A stretch of DNA of 64,000 nucleotides from Verrucomicrobiales bacterium (GTDB lineage Bacteria; Verrucomicrobiota; Verrucomicrobiia; Limisphaerales; J093). Position 1 is the first letter of the stretch. Every line of letters begins with the position of its first letter. The notes below the pieces were generated by a model. It had not been told where the DNA came from, made no database searches, and saw only the letters and a program-made list of their open reading frames with translations. The position numbers and the translations under genes were made by a program. Location of the stretch: positions 186,001 to 250,000 of the forward strand of contig JACKPV010000030.1 in NCBI GenBank assembly GCA_024233305.1, in the 5' to 3' direction. Below, one piece after another: positions 26,877 to 39,469 of the stretch.

Positions 26877-29800
26877 TCACGACGGGGCCACATCCCGGAG
26901 GGGCGCGGTGAGCCGCACCACCGTTCCCCCGCCCTCGCCGGCATGGATCGCGAAACTGCCGCCGCTCTCCTCCATGCGGCGCCGCATGTTGCGCAGTCCG
27001 TTGCGCCGTTGTGCCGCCGATCCCTCAACATCCCCGGGGCCTCGTCCGTCATCCTCGATTTCGAGCGTGAAGCTGCGGTCGGCCAGGCGCAGCCGCAAGC
27101 GCGCCTCGGAGGCCCGTGCATGCCGGACGACGTTGGTCACGGCCTCCTTGGCGGCGAGGAACACATGATGGCGCAGCTCGGGAGGGATCGGGGTTTCCGG
27201 CAGGGCGTCCGGTACTTCCTGACGGTAGCGGAGCCCGGCGACGGAGAAGTACTCCTGGGTGTATTTGCAGAGGTAGGTGACAAGGCCCTCAAGTGTGTCG
27301 TTCGAGGGGTTCACCGTCCAGACGATCTCGTCGAGGGCCCGGGTGGTTTCGCGCGCCGTCTGCGAGATCTGCCGCGCATGCGCCTCGACTTCCTCGGGGA
27401 GGTCCTTGTCGCTTTCCGCCAGTTCGCCCAAGAGGGAGACCTGGGTCAGGCTGGCGCCGAGCTGGTCGTGCAGATCACGCGCGATGCGGGCTCGTTCCTT
27501 TTCAAGGGCCTCCTGCTCGCGGAGCCGGGCGAGCTGATGCTGGAGCCGCTGGGTGGACACGTAATGCACGACCGCCGCCACCAACCCGAGGAGGACCGCA
27601 CTGCTCAGCCCGAGGAACCACCACGTCTGCCAGAACTGCGGCAACACCAGCAGCGCCACGACCCGCCCGTCCGGGTTCCACAAGCCGTCCTCATTGCAGG
27701 CCGTGACCTCGAAGCGATACTCGCCGGGGGGCAACCGGCCGTAGCGGACGACCCGGGCATGTCCCGCCTCCGTCCAGCGCTTCTCATGCCCCACGAGCCG
27801 GTAACGAAAGAGGGCGCGTTCCGGAGCCGCGAGGTTCAGGCTGGTGTACTGGATTTCGATGCGTTCGCGACCGGGCGGCACGGTGATCACTTCCGGCAAC
27901 GATGCGCGCGGTCCGGAGTCGCCCTGGCGGATGTCCTCCACGAGCACGGCCTCGATGGCCACCGGTGGCGGCAGGGGATTGGGATGCAACCGGTCGGGAT
28001 CCGCGCGGACCAGCCCCTTGATCGTCGGAAACCACAAGTAATTCTCCGGCGGCGGCCCGGCGTCCAGTCCCGGACTGACCGTGCAATCACGGGTCGGCAG
28101 CCCGTCGGCCCGGTCGTAAACGCGTCCGGTCAGGGGTTGGCTTCGGCCGGCCATGACTGCCAGGAGTTCCTCGATGCTGACGCGGAGCAGTCCGGCGGGG
28201 CTGCCGATCCAGAGATACCCCCGCCCATCCGGTTGCAGATAGCCGATCTCGTCGCTGACCAGTCCCCGGGGTTCGGCGCACCATTGCCAGGCAGCGTCCA
28301 CCAGCCGGCCCATTCCGTGCCGATCCGTTCCCACCCACAGAGCGTCTCCGTCGTCCACCGACAGACACGTTACAACCTTCCCAGCCAACCCGGGGATGGT
28401 CTCGATCCGGCCCTCCCGCATGCGCGCCAATCCACCGCCGTCGGTGCCCACCCACAGGTTTCCCCCGGCGTCGTCGGCAAGACAACGGATGAACCCGGAG
28501 GGCAGCCCGTCGCGCTCGGTGTAGAGTTTCCACTTGTCGTCCACAAAGCAGGCGAGCCCACCTTCGGTGCCGGCCCAGATGTGGCCCGCGCGGTCTTCGT
28601 GAAGACAGTGGATCACCGTGCGGGGAGCGGCCATCCGTTCAAAGCGGTCGTCCTGCCGGCGGAAAACACCGCCTCCCAGGGTCCCGACCCAGACCTGTTC
28701 GTTCCGGTCCACCACAATCGCGCGGATCGCCAGGCTGTTCCGGCCTTCCTCGACCAGGTGCGATTCCACGAGGCCGGCGCGCCAATGGTCCAGTCCGCCG
28801 CCGTTGTAACCGATCCAGACGCCTCCCGCCCCATCTCCGGCGACCGCCTGCACCACACGGCGGCGGGTGGCCGGGATGGTCTCGAAGCGTTGCGGGCGGA
28901 TGCGGTTCAACCCACCGGCGTCCGTGCCCACCCAGAGGCTCCCTTCCCGGTCGACGCAAAGGGCCAGCACATGGTCGTTGGAAAGTTGTTCCGTCGCCGA
29001 ACCGGGTTCGGGATGACCTTGCGCGCCGACTCGCCGGACACCGCGCGTCGAGAAATGCACGAAGCCGCCGTCGGGCTCGAACCAATAGACCCCGCCCCCG
29101 AGCGTGCCCACCACCAGCCGGCCTTGGGAATCCTCGCAAGCCGCGGACACGGCCACCGCCGGATTGGACCAGGGATAGCGACCGAGATCCTGCACCAGGT
29201 GTTCTCCCTCGTAGCGCCGGATGCGGCCCTCTCCCAGGCGCCAATGTCCGCCGTGCCTGCTGGCGAGAAGATGATCCAGCCGGCTTACGCGGACGGTCCG
29301 GGCAACGGGGAGATTGCCGCCCACGGATTCCGGCCCGGCCCGGACGTGGTAGACGCCCCAGTCAAGGCCGACCCAGATCCCCCCTTCTTCTGCGGGGATC
29401 ACCGCTCGCGTCAGGCTGGTGCGGTCGGCGGCGAACTCCCAGACATCCAGACGCCCGTCCAGATGGCGGCCCAGCTGGCCGTCGGCGGTATACAGCCAGA
29501 TCGCGCCTGTCTGGTCCTGACAGGAGGACATCAACCGTCCCTCCCGTGAACCATGCCCGAGGTCCACCCCGGCCACCCGGCCGCGCGCCACCACCGCCAC
29601 CCCGGCCGTCTCTGTCCCCAGCCAGAGCCGCTGGGACCGATCCTCGAACAAACTCACCACCCGGCCGCTCTCGAGCCCCGGTGTGTTGCCTTCGTCGAAG
29701 ACCTCGAACCGCACGCCGTCGAAGCGCACCAACCCGTTCAAAGTCCCCAACCACAGGTACCCATCCGCCGTCTGCGTCAGCGCGATCACGACATTCCGCG

Positions 29801-29939
29801 GCAGGCCATCATCCGACTCCCAAGTGTCGATGGCGAACGCGCGTCCCAAGGACGGCGTGGAAGCGGACCCGGCGACCGCCACCGCGAGGTTGAGCGCCCC
29901 GAAGCCGGCGGCCCGCAGGAACGCGATCAGCCGTGTCAT
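26877..29939 (-). CDS. Propeller-type sensor histidine kinase
   Basis: 1020 residues from the ATG at 29939 (a TTG at 29963 is open in frame). After a signal peptide, about 14 regulator-propeller repeats (DGYLWLGTLNGLVRFDG, GSLWVGTDAGGLNRI, GHIWAGTEGGLACF), a Y_Y_Y domain (LFRYRLVGHEKRW), a membrane helix (WFLGLSSAVLLGLVAAVV), coiled-coil, HisKA_3 (ARIARDLHDQLGASLTQVSLLGEL) and HATPase_c (AKEAVTNVVRHARA, EDDGRGPG, RNGLRNMRRRM, GGGTVVRLTAP). The DHp domain is complete, unlike the paralogue at 8710. No receiver domain is fused and no response-regulator gene is adjacent. Likely senses a carbohydrate-type ligand, by analogy with hybrid sensors in Bacteroides. Confidence 0.92.
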   Translation of the reverse strand: MTRLIAFLRAAGFGALNLAVAVAGSASTPSLGRAFAIDTWESDDGLPRNVVIALTQTADGYLWLGTLNGLVRFDGVRFEVFDEGNTPGLESGRVVSLFEDRSQRLWLGTETAGVAVVARGRVAGVDLGHGSREGRLMSSCQDQTGAIWLYTADGQLGRHLDGRLDVWEFAADRTSLTRAVIPAEEGGIWVGLDWGVYHVRAGPESVGGNLPVARTVRVSRLDHLLASRHGGHWRLGEGRIRRYEGEHLVQDLGRYPWSNPAVAVSAACEDSQGRLVVGTLGGGVYWFEPDGGFVHFSTRGVRRVGAQGHPEPGSATEQLSNDHVLALCVDREGSLWVGTDAGGLNRIRPQRFETIPATRRRVVQAVAGDGAGGVWIGYNGGGLDHWRAGLVESHLVEEGRNSLAIRAIVVDRNEQVWVGTLGGGVFRRQDDRFERMAAPRTVIHCLHEDRAGHIWAGTEGGLACFVDDKWKLYTERDGLPSGFIRCLADDAGGNLWVGTDGGGLARMREGRIETIPGLAGKVVTCLSVDDGDALWVGTDRHGMGRLVDAAWQWCAEPRGLVSDEIGYLQPDGRGYLWIGSPAGLLRVSIEELLAVMAGRSQPLTGRVYDRADGLPTRDCTVSPGLDAGPPPENYLWFPTIKGLVRADPDRLHPNPLPPPVAIEAVLVEDIRQGDSGPRASLPEVITVPPGRERIEIQYTSLNLAAPERALFRYRLVGHEKRWTEAGHARVVRYGRLPPGEYRFEVTACNEDGLWNPDGRVVALLVLPQFWQTWWFLGLSSAVLLGLVAAVVHYVSTQRLQHQLARLREQEALEKERARIARDLHDQLGASLTQVSLLGELAESDKDLPEEVEAHARQISQTARETTRALDEIVWTVNPSNDTLEGLVTYLCKYTQEYFSVAGLRYRQEVPDALPETPIPPELRHHVFLAAKEAVTNVVRHARASEARLRLRLADRSFTLEIEDDGRGPGDVEGSAAQRRNGLRNMRRRMEESGGSFAIHAGEGGGTVVRLTAPLRDVAPS

Positions 29940-30046
29940 GCCGCCATTCTCCGGAAGGGGCAAAGCCGGTGTAAAGCGGATACCTGCAAGCCGGCGGTGA
30001 AGTTGTAATGGCCCTTGCGCCCTGAGGCCGGGATGCTGGGCGCGAC

Positions 30047-30457
30047 ATGAACGCGGTTCGGGACACGCACAGCAAGGTCATCGGTTATCTGCTCTGGTTG
30101 TTCGGCTTCACCGGGGCCCACCGGTTCTACTATGGCAAGCCCCTCACCGGAACGTTGTGGTTCTTCACCCTGGGATTGCTGGGGATTGGGTGGTTCATCG
30201 ATCTGTTTCTCATCCCCTCAATGGACCGTCAGGCCGACCGGCGCTACGTGCCGGGCCCGACCGACTACTCGGTGGCTTGGCTGCTGCTCACGTTCCTCGG
30301 GTTCTTTGGCATTCACCGGTTCTACCTTGGCAAATTGGGTACCGGATTGCTCTACCTGCTCACCGTCGGTCTGTTCGGCCTGGGTTACCTCTATGATTAC
30401 TGGACCCTGAACAGCCAGATCAGCGAGATCAACCATCGCGCGAATTGCAACGGGTAG
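30047..30457 (+). CDS. Tandem TM2-domain membrane protein
   Basis: 136 residues with two TM2 domains in tandem: GFTGAHRFYYGKPLTG with helices LWFFTLGLLGIGWFIDLFLI, and GFFGIHRFYLGKLGTG with helices LLYLLTVGLFGLGYLYDYW. The TM2 fold is two membrane helices joined by a short conserved loop, function unknown. Divergent from the kinase gene, 107 bp from its start. Small membrane protein next to dnaK. Confidence 0.9.
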   Translation: MNAVRDTHSKVIGYLLWLFGFTGAHRFYYGKPLTGTLWFFTLGLLGIGWFIDLFLIPSMDRQADRRYVPGPTDYSVAWLLLTFLGFFGIHRFYLGKLGTGLLYLLTVGLFGLGYLYDYWTLNSQISEINHRANCNG

Positions 30458-30643
30458 GCCGCTCGCTCTCCCTCCATCCCCGCAGGTGCGCCTCCCAATC
30501 CCGCCGAACCCGGGCGCAGGCCACCGATACGCCTCCTCCTCCCACCCCCGGCCCCCGAAGTGACCCGCAAGCAGGTGGCAGGCGCTGTGCCAGCAGTGTG
30601 TCACAAGTGGGACAAGCGCTGGGCCACAGTGACGCACTTGCTC

Positions 30644-30673
30644 CGCTGGCCGCGATCCCGCTGGCCGCGATCC
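30644..30673. repeat. Exact tandem 15-bp duplication upstream of dnaK
   Basis: CGCTGGCCGCGATCC is repeated twice head to tail (30644-30658, 30659-30673), directly before the AT-rich promoter-like stretch. Confidence 0.9.
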
Positions 30674-30694
30674 AGATTTGTAACATATTCTAGA

Positions 30695-30711
30695 CAAGTG
30701 ACTTGCAAGTC
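30695..30711. promoter_or_regulatory. Overlapping palindromes, candidate operator
   Basis: CAAGTGACTTG (30695-30705) and GACTTGCAAGTC (30700-30711) are overlapping palindromes, about 55-70 bp upstream of the dnaK ATG. They could bind a dimeric regulator; no regulator is known to me for this site. Confidence 0.45.
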
Positions 30712-30765
30712 GAGTTCAATGCCCGGCATCAGACCTGCTAGAGAGGAGTGAGCGATTTGCGTGTT

Positions 30766-32715
<1,950 letters not shown>

Positions 32716-32846
32716 CGCTTTCGGAACGGGCTGGCTCCGGACCGGTTGGAAACGGTCCCCAGTCCCCGAACAATCAACGTACCCGGCGCGGGTGCGCCGG
32801 GGTGGATTCATCTGCAGAAACCACAACCCGTAGATAGACAAACAGT

Positions 32847-33140
32847 ATGGCACTGAAGGTAAAACCCCTCGGCGACCGCGTTCTGGTTGAGCCGGTCGAG
32901 GAGAAGGAAGTCAAGAAGGGCGGCATCATCATTCCCGATACCGCCAAGGAAAAGCCCACCGAAGGCGTTGTTCGCGCGCTCGGCACGGGCAAGAAGGATG
33001 ACGACGGGAAGGCAATTCCGTTCGAAGTCAAGGTGGGTGATCGCGTGCTGATCAGCAAATACGGCGGCACCGAGATCAAGCTCGACGACAAGGAGTACAA
33101 GCTCCTCAACGTCGACGATATCCTGGCCATCCTCGACTAA
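32847..33140 (+). CDS. groES: Co-chaperonin GroES
   Basis: 97 residues, full length. LKPLGDRVLVEPVEEKE, GGIIIPDTAKEKP (mobile loop region) and VLISKYGGTEIKLDDKEYKLL are family signatures. It caps the GroEL ring in protein folding. It starts 131 bp after dnaK and is followed by groEL after 33 bp. Confidence 0.98.
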   Translation: MALKVKPLGDRVLVEPVEEKEVKKGGIIIPDTAKEKPTEGVVRALGTGKKDDDGKAIPFEVKVGDRVLISKYGGTEIKLDDKEYKLLNVDDILAILD

Positions 33141-33173
33141 CCCCCCGTTTCAACCACAGACCAAGCAACACTT

Positions 33174-34814
<1,641 letters not shown>

Positions 34815-34840
34815 TCCACCCGCAACCGATCCTCTGTTAC

Positions 34841-34870
34841 AAAGAGGCTGGCCCCGGCCAGCCTCTTTTT
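34841..34870 (+). terminator. Intrinsic terminator after groEL
   Basis: AAAGAGGCTGGCC pairs perfectly with GGCCAGCCTCTTT (13 bp, CC at the tip), followed by a TTTTT run; 27 bp after the groEL stop. Confidence 0.93.
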
Positions 34871-35018
34871 GCTTCCCGGACCGGAAGGCCGCTTGGCGCT
34901 TCCTTGCACGGAGTCAACCGGTTGGAGAGTCTTCCCGAGAACCGACCGAACCACCGGACGCATCGCCACCCACCCTGTTCGTCCTGTCCGCACTCGCAAT
35001 AGGGGCCGCGGCCCCGGT

Positions 35019-37856
35019 TCAGGAATCACCCAGCAACGCAACCAGGGCCTGGATCGCGGGGGTCGGATCGCTTCCCATGACTTCCAGTACCGGTTTGAGA
35101 GTCGTCGCGGACGTGCCCCATTGGGCGAGCAGCGGGGGCAGCAGGGCTTCCTCGGGAGAACCCGGTGCGGGCAGGCGGGCTTCGATGGCCAGGGCGGTGG
35201 CGAGGGTTTGCACGGCTTCCAGCAACGGGGGACGGGCTTCCTCGGTCAGGCCGCCTTCGGCGAGCAGCCGGGCCATCTTCAGCTTTCGAGCCGCCAGGTC
35301 ACGCTGCGCCCGGGCCCGGGCCTGATCGGCGGCACTCAAAGGAGCAGGCGCTTCCGCCTCGGGGAACAAGGGACGCGCCGCGCGGCTGACCGGGGCGATG
35401 AGCCCGGCCGCGATCAACCGCTCCAGGGCTTCATGCGTGGCCCGGTCAATCACCTCCAGCCGGACCGGCGCCACCGTTTCGAGGTCCGCGCAGAGATCAC
35501 GGTGCAGCGCTTCGAGACGGGTGCGATGCGAGGCGCTCTGTCCTTCGACGACCACATAGATCACGGAGTCCACGCCGGTGGCGGGGAAGCGTTCCTCGCA
35601 GGAAACCAGCGCCGATCCCAGTGCGCGGCGGGCCTCCTCGGCGAAGGCTCGCGGCCGGTCTGAGGGTTTCGACGGTTTCGGATCCGAGCGTTCCGGTGGG
35701 AGACTGCCCTGGCCGCGTCCGGGAGGTTCAACCACCAGCTGCTTGAGCCGGCTGAGGAAGGCCTGCCCGCCGGTGCGCAACGGAATGGCGCCGAGATCGC
35801 CGCGCCGGTCGAGCACCCCTTCGGAGAGTGCCTGTTTGTGGGCCAGGGTATCCAGCATGCGATGCTCGATGGTGGATTCGGCCACCAGGTTGATCACCGT
35901 GACCGGACGGGTTTGATGCTTCCGCCAGGCGCGCGCGATCCGTTGTTCGAGTTTGGCCGGATTCCAGGGCAGATCGCAGTTGATCACCACACTGGCGTTC
36001 TGGAGGTTCAGACCGGTGGATCCGGAATCGGTGCTGAGAAAGACCAGACAGGCGGGGTCGCTCTTGAACGCGTTGATTTCCGCGCGCCGTCGCTGCTGCG
36101 GAACGGAACCGGTGTGCCAGGCGAAACCGATCTTCATCCGCCGGCACAGGTCGCGTACCAGCTCGAGCATCTTCTCCCATTCGCTGAAGATGATGACCTT
36201 GACGCCATCGTTGGCGCGGCATTCCTCGAGCACCTTCTGCAGCTCCGCAAGCTTCGGGCAGTCCCGCGTCTCCTGATCCAGGATGTAGGTCGTGTCGCAG
36301 ACCATCCGCATCATCGCCAGGTGGATCATGAGCCGGTCCTGCTCCTGTTTGGTCAGTGGGCGCCGGGCGGCGGTGGCGGCCAGCCGCGAGACGACGTCAT
36401 GATACTCCTCGTAGGCGGCCTGCTGTTTGGGGGTGAGCTTGACGAAATGCTGGCGGTCGGTGCGGTCCGGCAATTCGGTTTCCACGTCGCTCTTCCGGCG
36501 GCGCAGCATGTAGGGCGCAATGCGTTCGTTCAACCGGTCGAGCTGGCGGTAACCGCTGGGGCGGCCCCGTTCGTCGAAGTCGTAGAATTCCCGGTTGAAC
36601 CGGAACAACGGCCCGAGGGCGCGCGGCTCCAGGAAGTCCATCAACGAATACAGTTCGTCGATGCGGTTCTCGATCGGCGTGCCGGTGAGCACGAAAGCGT
36701 AGCGGCTTTCCAGTCGCTTCACTGCCTGGGCGGTCTGGGTGCTCCAGTTCTTGATGCGTTGCGCCTCGTCGAGCACCACCACGTCGGGTCGGAACCGGGC
36801 GTTCACTTCGAGGGCATCCCGAATGATCTGCTCGTAGTTGACGATGGTGAAGAACGCCCCCGCGTCGTAGGCCTTGCGCCGCTCCGCCGCCGGCCCGTAA
36901 ACCAGCCGGCACGGCAGCTCGGTGAACCGGGCAATCTGCTCCTCCCACTCCGATTTGAGAGAAGCCGGGGTCACCACGAGCACCCGTTGCGCGCGATCGA
37001 GACGTCGCAGCAGCGCACACGCGGCAATCGCCTGGATCGTCTTGCCCAGGCCCATTTCGTCGGCGAGCAGGGCGCGTTCAGTGAAGGCGAGGTGCAGCAT
37101 CCCCTCGCGTTGATAGGGGAACAACGGCACCCGGGTCTCGTGCGCCGGCCATTCACCGCGCTGCACCTTGAGTTCGTACTCGTGGCGCAGGGCCTTGCGC
37201 TCCTCGCGCCGCTGACGTTCCTCGAGCCACGGTCCGATCTCCTGGGCAAGCCGCAGCTCCGGACGGCCGTCGCCGCGCAGTTTCTCGAAGCGGGCCAGGG
37301 CCTCCTCGACCGACACCCCGCTGAGCCGGCCTGCACGGTCAAACTGCCGGCGGACTGATGGCGGCAACCGGTCCAGGCCACGTTCCACGCGAATCCCGTT
37401 GGCTTCGTCATCGGGAACAACGTCGATGCGGTCGGAGCCGTCGCTGGTGGCCCGGGTGAACAGTCGTCTGAAACGGCCCTCCAAATGCAGCAGGACCGCC
37501 TCGACGTGTTTGCAAGTGCCGAGACCGTTCTTGCGGAAGTCCTGGCAGGTGCACGCGAACTGGCGGCCGGCCACGTCCCGGATTTCCACCGAGTAGGTAA
37601 GCCCGCTGCCCGATCCCACCGAGAAGTTCGAGAAGACGGGAAAGCGCGCATCCAGGTTGCGAATAGCGAAGAACTCCTCGCGGGCCCGCAACCGGCGGCG
37701 GTTGACCTCATCCTCATCCGTCGTGCGCCAATCGTGCTGGGGCGGGAGCTGGATCACGTCCGCATCCTGATACGGATCCGGTCGCCCCTGCCCCGGACGA
37801 CCGGCGTTGCGCTGGCGTTTGGAGCGTGTTTGCGGGCGTGCCGTTGCCTTCGACAT
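35019..37856 (-). CDS. SNF2-family helicase with N-terminal SWIM zinc finger
   Basis: 945 residues from the ATG at 37856. Basic N-terminus, then SWIM zinc finger (CTCQDF ... CKHVEAVLLH), then the SWI2/SNF2 motor: LADEMGLGKTIQ (motif I), DEAQRIKN (II), LTGTPIENR (III), and the C-lobe with FSEWEKMLELVRD, STDSGSTGLNLQ and RAWRKHQ (VI). The C-terminal 230 residues are an uncharacterised extension with an Arg/Pro-rich linker. SNF2-type ATPases in bacteria act on DNA or nucleoprotein (RapA-like, stress response or restriction-linked). No partner gene adjacent. The frame runs to 37982 but the ATG at 37856 is preferred. Confidence 0.9.
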   Translation of the reverse strand: MSKATARPQTRSKRQRNAGRPGQGRPDPYQDADVIQLPPQHDWRTTDEDEVNRRRLRAREEFFAIRNLDARFPVFSNFSVGSGSGLTYSVEIRDVAGRQFACTCQDFRKNGLGTCKHVEAVLLHLEGRFRRLFTRATSDGSDRIDVVPDDEANGIRVERGLDRLPPSVRRQFDRAGRLSGVSVEEALARFEKLRGDGRPELRLAQEIGPWLEERQRREERKALRHEYELKVQRGEWPAHETRVPLFPYQREGMLHLAFTERALLADEMGLGKTIQAIAACALLRRLDRAQRVLVVTPASLKSEWEEQIARFTELPCRLVYGPAAERRKAYDAGAFFTIVNYEQIIRDALEVNARFRPDVVVLDEAQRIKNWSTQTAQAVKRLESRYAFVLTGTPIENRIDELYSLMDFLEPRALGPLFRFNREFYDFDERGRPSGYRQLDRLNERIAPYMLRRRKSDVETELPDRTDRQHFVKLTPKQQAAYEEYHDVVSRLAATAARRPLTKQEQDRLMIHLAMMRMVCDTTYILDQETRDCPKLAELQKVLEECRANDGVKVIIFSEWEKMLELVRDLCRRMKIGFAWHTGSVPQQRRRAEINAFKSDPACLVFLSTDSGSTGLNLQNASVVINCDLPWNPAKLEQRIARAWRKHQTRPVTVINLVAESTIEHRMLDTLAHKQALSEGVLDRRGDLGAIPLRTGGQAFLSRLKQLVVEPPGRGQGSLPPERSDPKPSKPSDRPRAFAEEARRALGSALVSCEERFPATGVDSVIYVVVEGQSASHRTRLEALHRDLCADLETVAPVRLEVIDRATHEALERLIAAGLIAPVSRAARPLFPEAEAPAPLSAADQARARAQRDLAARKLKMARLLAEGGLTEEARPPLLEAVQTLATALAIEARLPAPGSPEEALLPPLLAQWGTSATTLKPVLEVMGSDPTPAIQALVALLGDS

Positions 37857-38026
37857 GGACGGGAGAGTGCCGTTGAAACCAGTTTCCGGCAATTCGCGAA
37901 TGAGCGTGGCGGGTGAGGACAGGCTGCAACCGGCAATGGACGATGCCCCTGCCCGGCGTGGATGCAGCAAACGGCCTGCCAACCGTCCGCTTCAGCGGTT
38001 GCGCGTCCTGGCGGAGCGCAGGGCAA

Positions 38027-38470
38027 TCAGGGCACCAACAGGAGAGCCGGACGCCTCGGATCGTCGAGGTTGGACATCCGCCTATCAAACGACACAAAGC
38101 GCAGATTGTGCCGCAGGGCCAGCCGGAGAAGGTAGGCATCCGTCCACTGCCGGTGTCCCGACATGGACCACAACGGCACTTCGGTGAAAGGAAGGCTGTC
38201 CGCGAGGAATCCATGCCCGGGGACGGACGCAAGTTCCAGGAGTTTCCCGTGCGCTTCGGCCATCGAGAGTCTCGGAGGCTGCTCTCCTCTCTGAAGGTCC
38301 TTCCAAGGACGAGTCGCGAAACGAAGAAATCCACCCTGAGTCGTGGGGCAGGTATAGAAGCGATCGAGATGCTGCACAAATCTGGACGCCCTGGCAAAGT
38401 GCGGGTGGTCCTGAAAAACCGAGGCAATCAGGACGTTGACATCCAGCAAGGCCTCAGTCGTCCATGGCAT
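38027..38470 (-). CDS. PIN-domain toxin (VapC-like)
   Basis: 147 residues. LLDVNVLIA near the N-terminus supplies the first catalytic Asp and WTDAYLLRLALRHNLRFVSFD the others, the arrangement of VapC ribonucleases of the Mtu-PIN type; FYTCPTTQGGFLR also fits. Its start overlaps the 3' end of the antitoxin candidate by 17 nt. Third gene of an overlapping three-gene minus-strand unit. Confidence 0.88.
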   Translation of the reverse strand: MPWTTEALLDVNVLIASVFQDHPHFARASRFVQHLDRFYTCPTTQGGFLRFATRPWKDLQRGEQPPRLSMAEAHGKLLELASVPGHGFLADSLPFTEVPLWSMSGHRQWTDAYLLRLALRHNLRFVSFDRRMSNLDDPRRPALLLVP

Positions 38471-38741
38471 CGTCTATCTCCTGCCGGGTGATGACCCGCC
38501 CTGTGGCAGCCACCGTTGGAAGCTTCCGACGCGTGGGAACGCTGGCAGGATGCCGGTTCAACCAGAGATCGTCGGCACGAATGCGGGCAAGGTCAGCATC
38601 CGGAACGAACGGCGACCGCGGCGATTGTAGAGTCGCGGGTCGGAGCGCCTCAAGCTTGGTTCCAGCCAGTTGGAACCGGAACGGTGATTCGCCGAGTGTC
38701 CGCCCGGGCGCGATGGCCGGCTGGCAATGAAGGGCAGTCAT
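38454..38741 (-). CDS. Probable antitoxin partner of the PIN toxin
   Basis: 95 residues, no recognised DNA-binding domain. Identified by position: it directly precedes and overlaps the PIN-toxin gene by 17 nt, and its size and acidic C-terminus (TRQEIDDAMDD) fit an antitoxin tail that wraps the toxin. Its own ATG overlaps the stop of the preceding gene by 4 nt (ATGA). Function by context only. Confidence 0.65.
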   Translation of the reverse strand: MTALHCQPAIAPGRTLGESPFRFQLAGTKLEALRPATLQSPRSPFVPDADLARIRADDLWLNRHPASVPTRRKLPTVAATGRVITRQEIDDAMDD

Positions 38742-39469
38742 GCTGGTCCAAGGCTCAGGCTTATGCCGTAGATTCGTGCGGCACTCTGCAGGGCGTCCGC
38801 CAAGGGGCGCAAAGCTTGCACAGGCTGTCCCGCAGGAAGGAGCCGGGTGTGCCAGGAGAAGAACAGACTCTCCGGGACACCGACGGAAGGCTCAATCGCG
38901 ATTCGGATGTCCTCAGGCCAGCCGTCCACCCTGGCAAATCCGAGCGCGCCCGGACCGATTACCCGATCATCGACACGGAATCGCCCGAGGCATGCTGCAC
39001 GGATCTCCTCGGAGGCAAGCGAGGCATGCGCGTTCACGGAAACGCTCACCTCGAGTTGGTCTGGAACCGCGACCGAGTTGACAAACCGAACCGCGGTCTG
39101 CTCGAGGATCTCTGCATCCCGGTGGTTTCGGGCGCCGCGGGCCGAAAAGAGGGTCTTCTCTGCATCCCGCGTCAGCGTCGCGTTTCCGCCGAAGAGGCTG
39201 GCACTGAGTTCGTAGTCGAAAACTGGATCGGTGCGGCGGACGCGCACCTGTCCGGCTCGAAGCGCAAACCCATCGAGAGGATCGGTCAACCAGGCTGCCA
39301 GTTCGTCCAGTTTGGCCTCTTCAAAGGGGCGAGGCCTAACGAAACAGACTTCCAGCGCGATTGCGAAAAGTTGCACCCGTGCTTCGAACACCGGTCCAGA
39401 GTATGCCAGGCGGGCGATGGTTGCCACCATGTTCTCAGCCGTAACGAGTCGGCGCGCTGCTGTCGCCAT
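38738..39469 (-). CDS. Uncharacterised protein upstream of toxin-antitoxin pair
   Basis: 243 residues, soluble, no signal peptide, no recognised domain. Visible segments include VQLFAIALEVCFVRPR, a beta-rich middle (LEVSVSVNAHASL) and PLADALQSAARIYGIS. Its last codons overlap the antitoxin gene start by 4 nt, so the three genes must be one transcript. It may be a third TA component or an unrelated gene whose promoter drives the pair. Its own start at ATG 39469 was chosen as the first in the frame. Confidence 0.65.
   Translation of the reverse strand: MATAARRLVTAENMVATIARLAYSGPVFEARVQLFAIALEVCFVRPRPFEEAKLDELAAWLTDPLDGFALRAGQVRVRRTDPVFDYELSASLFGGNATLTRDAEKTLFSARGARNHRDAEILEQTAVRFVNSVAVPDQLEVSVSVNAHASLASEEIRAACLGRFRVDDRVIGPGALGFARVDGWPEDIRIAIEPSVGVPESLFFSWHTRLLPAGQPVQALRPLADALQSAARIYGISLSLGPA

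Larger units (their letters stand above)
30458..30765. promoter_or_regulatory. Upstream region of dnaK with repeats and half-site cluster
   Basis: About 308 bp without a gene. It holds a TGGCA-N7-TGCCA inverted repeat (30576-30592), imperfect inverted arms GTGTGTCAC/GTGACGCAC (30596-30604, 30629-30637), a tandem 15-bp duplication (30644-30673) and an AT-rich run with overlapping palindromes (30681-30711). CAAGT/ACTTG occurs five times between 30604 and 30711. No CIRCE element is visible. GAGAGGAG at 30741-30748 precedes the start. Confidence 0.55.
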
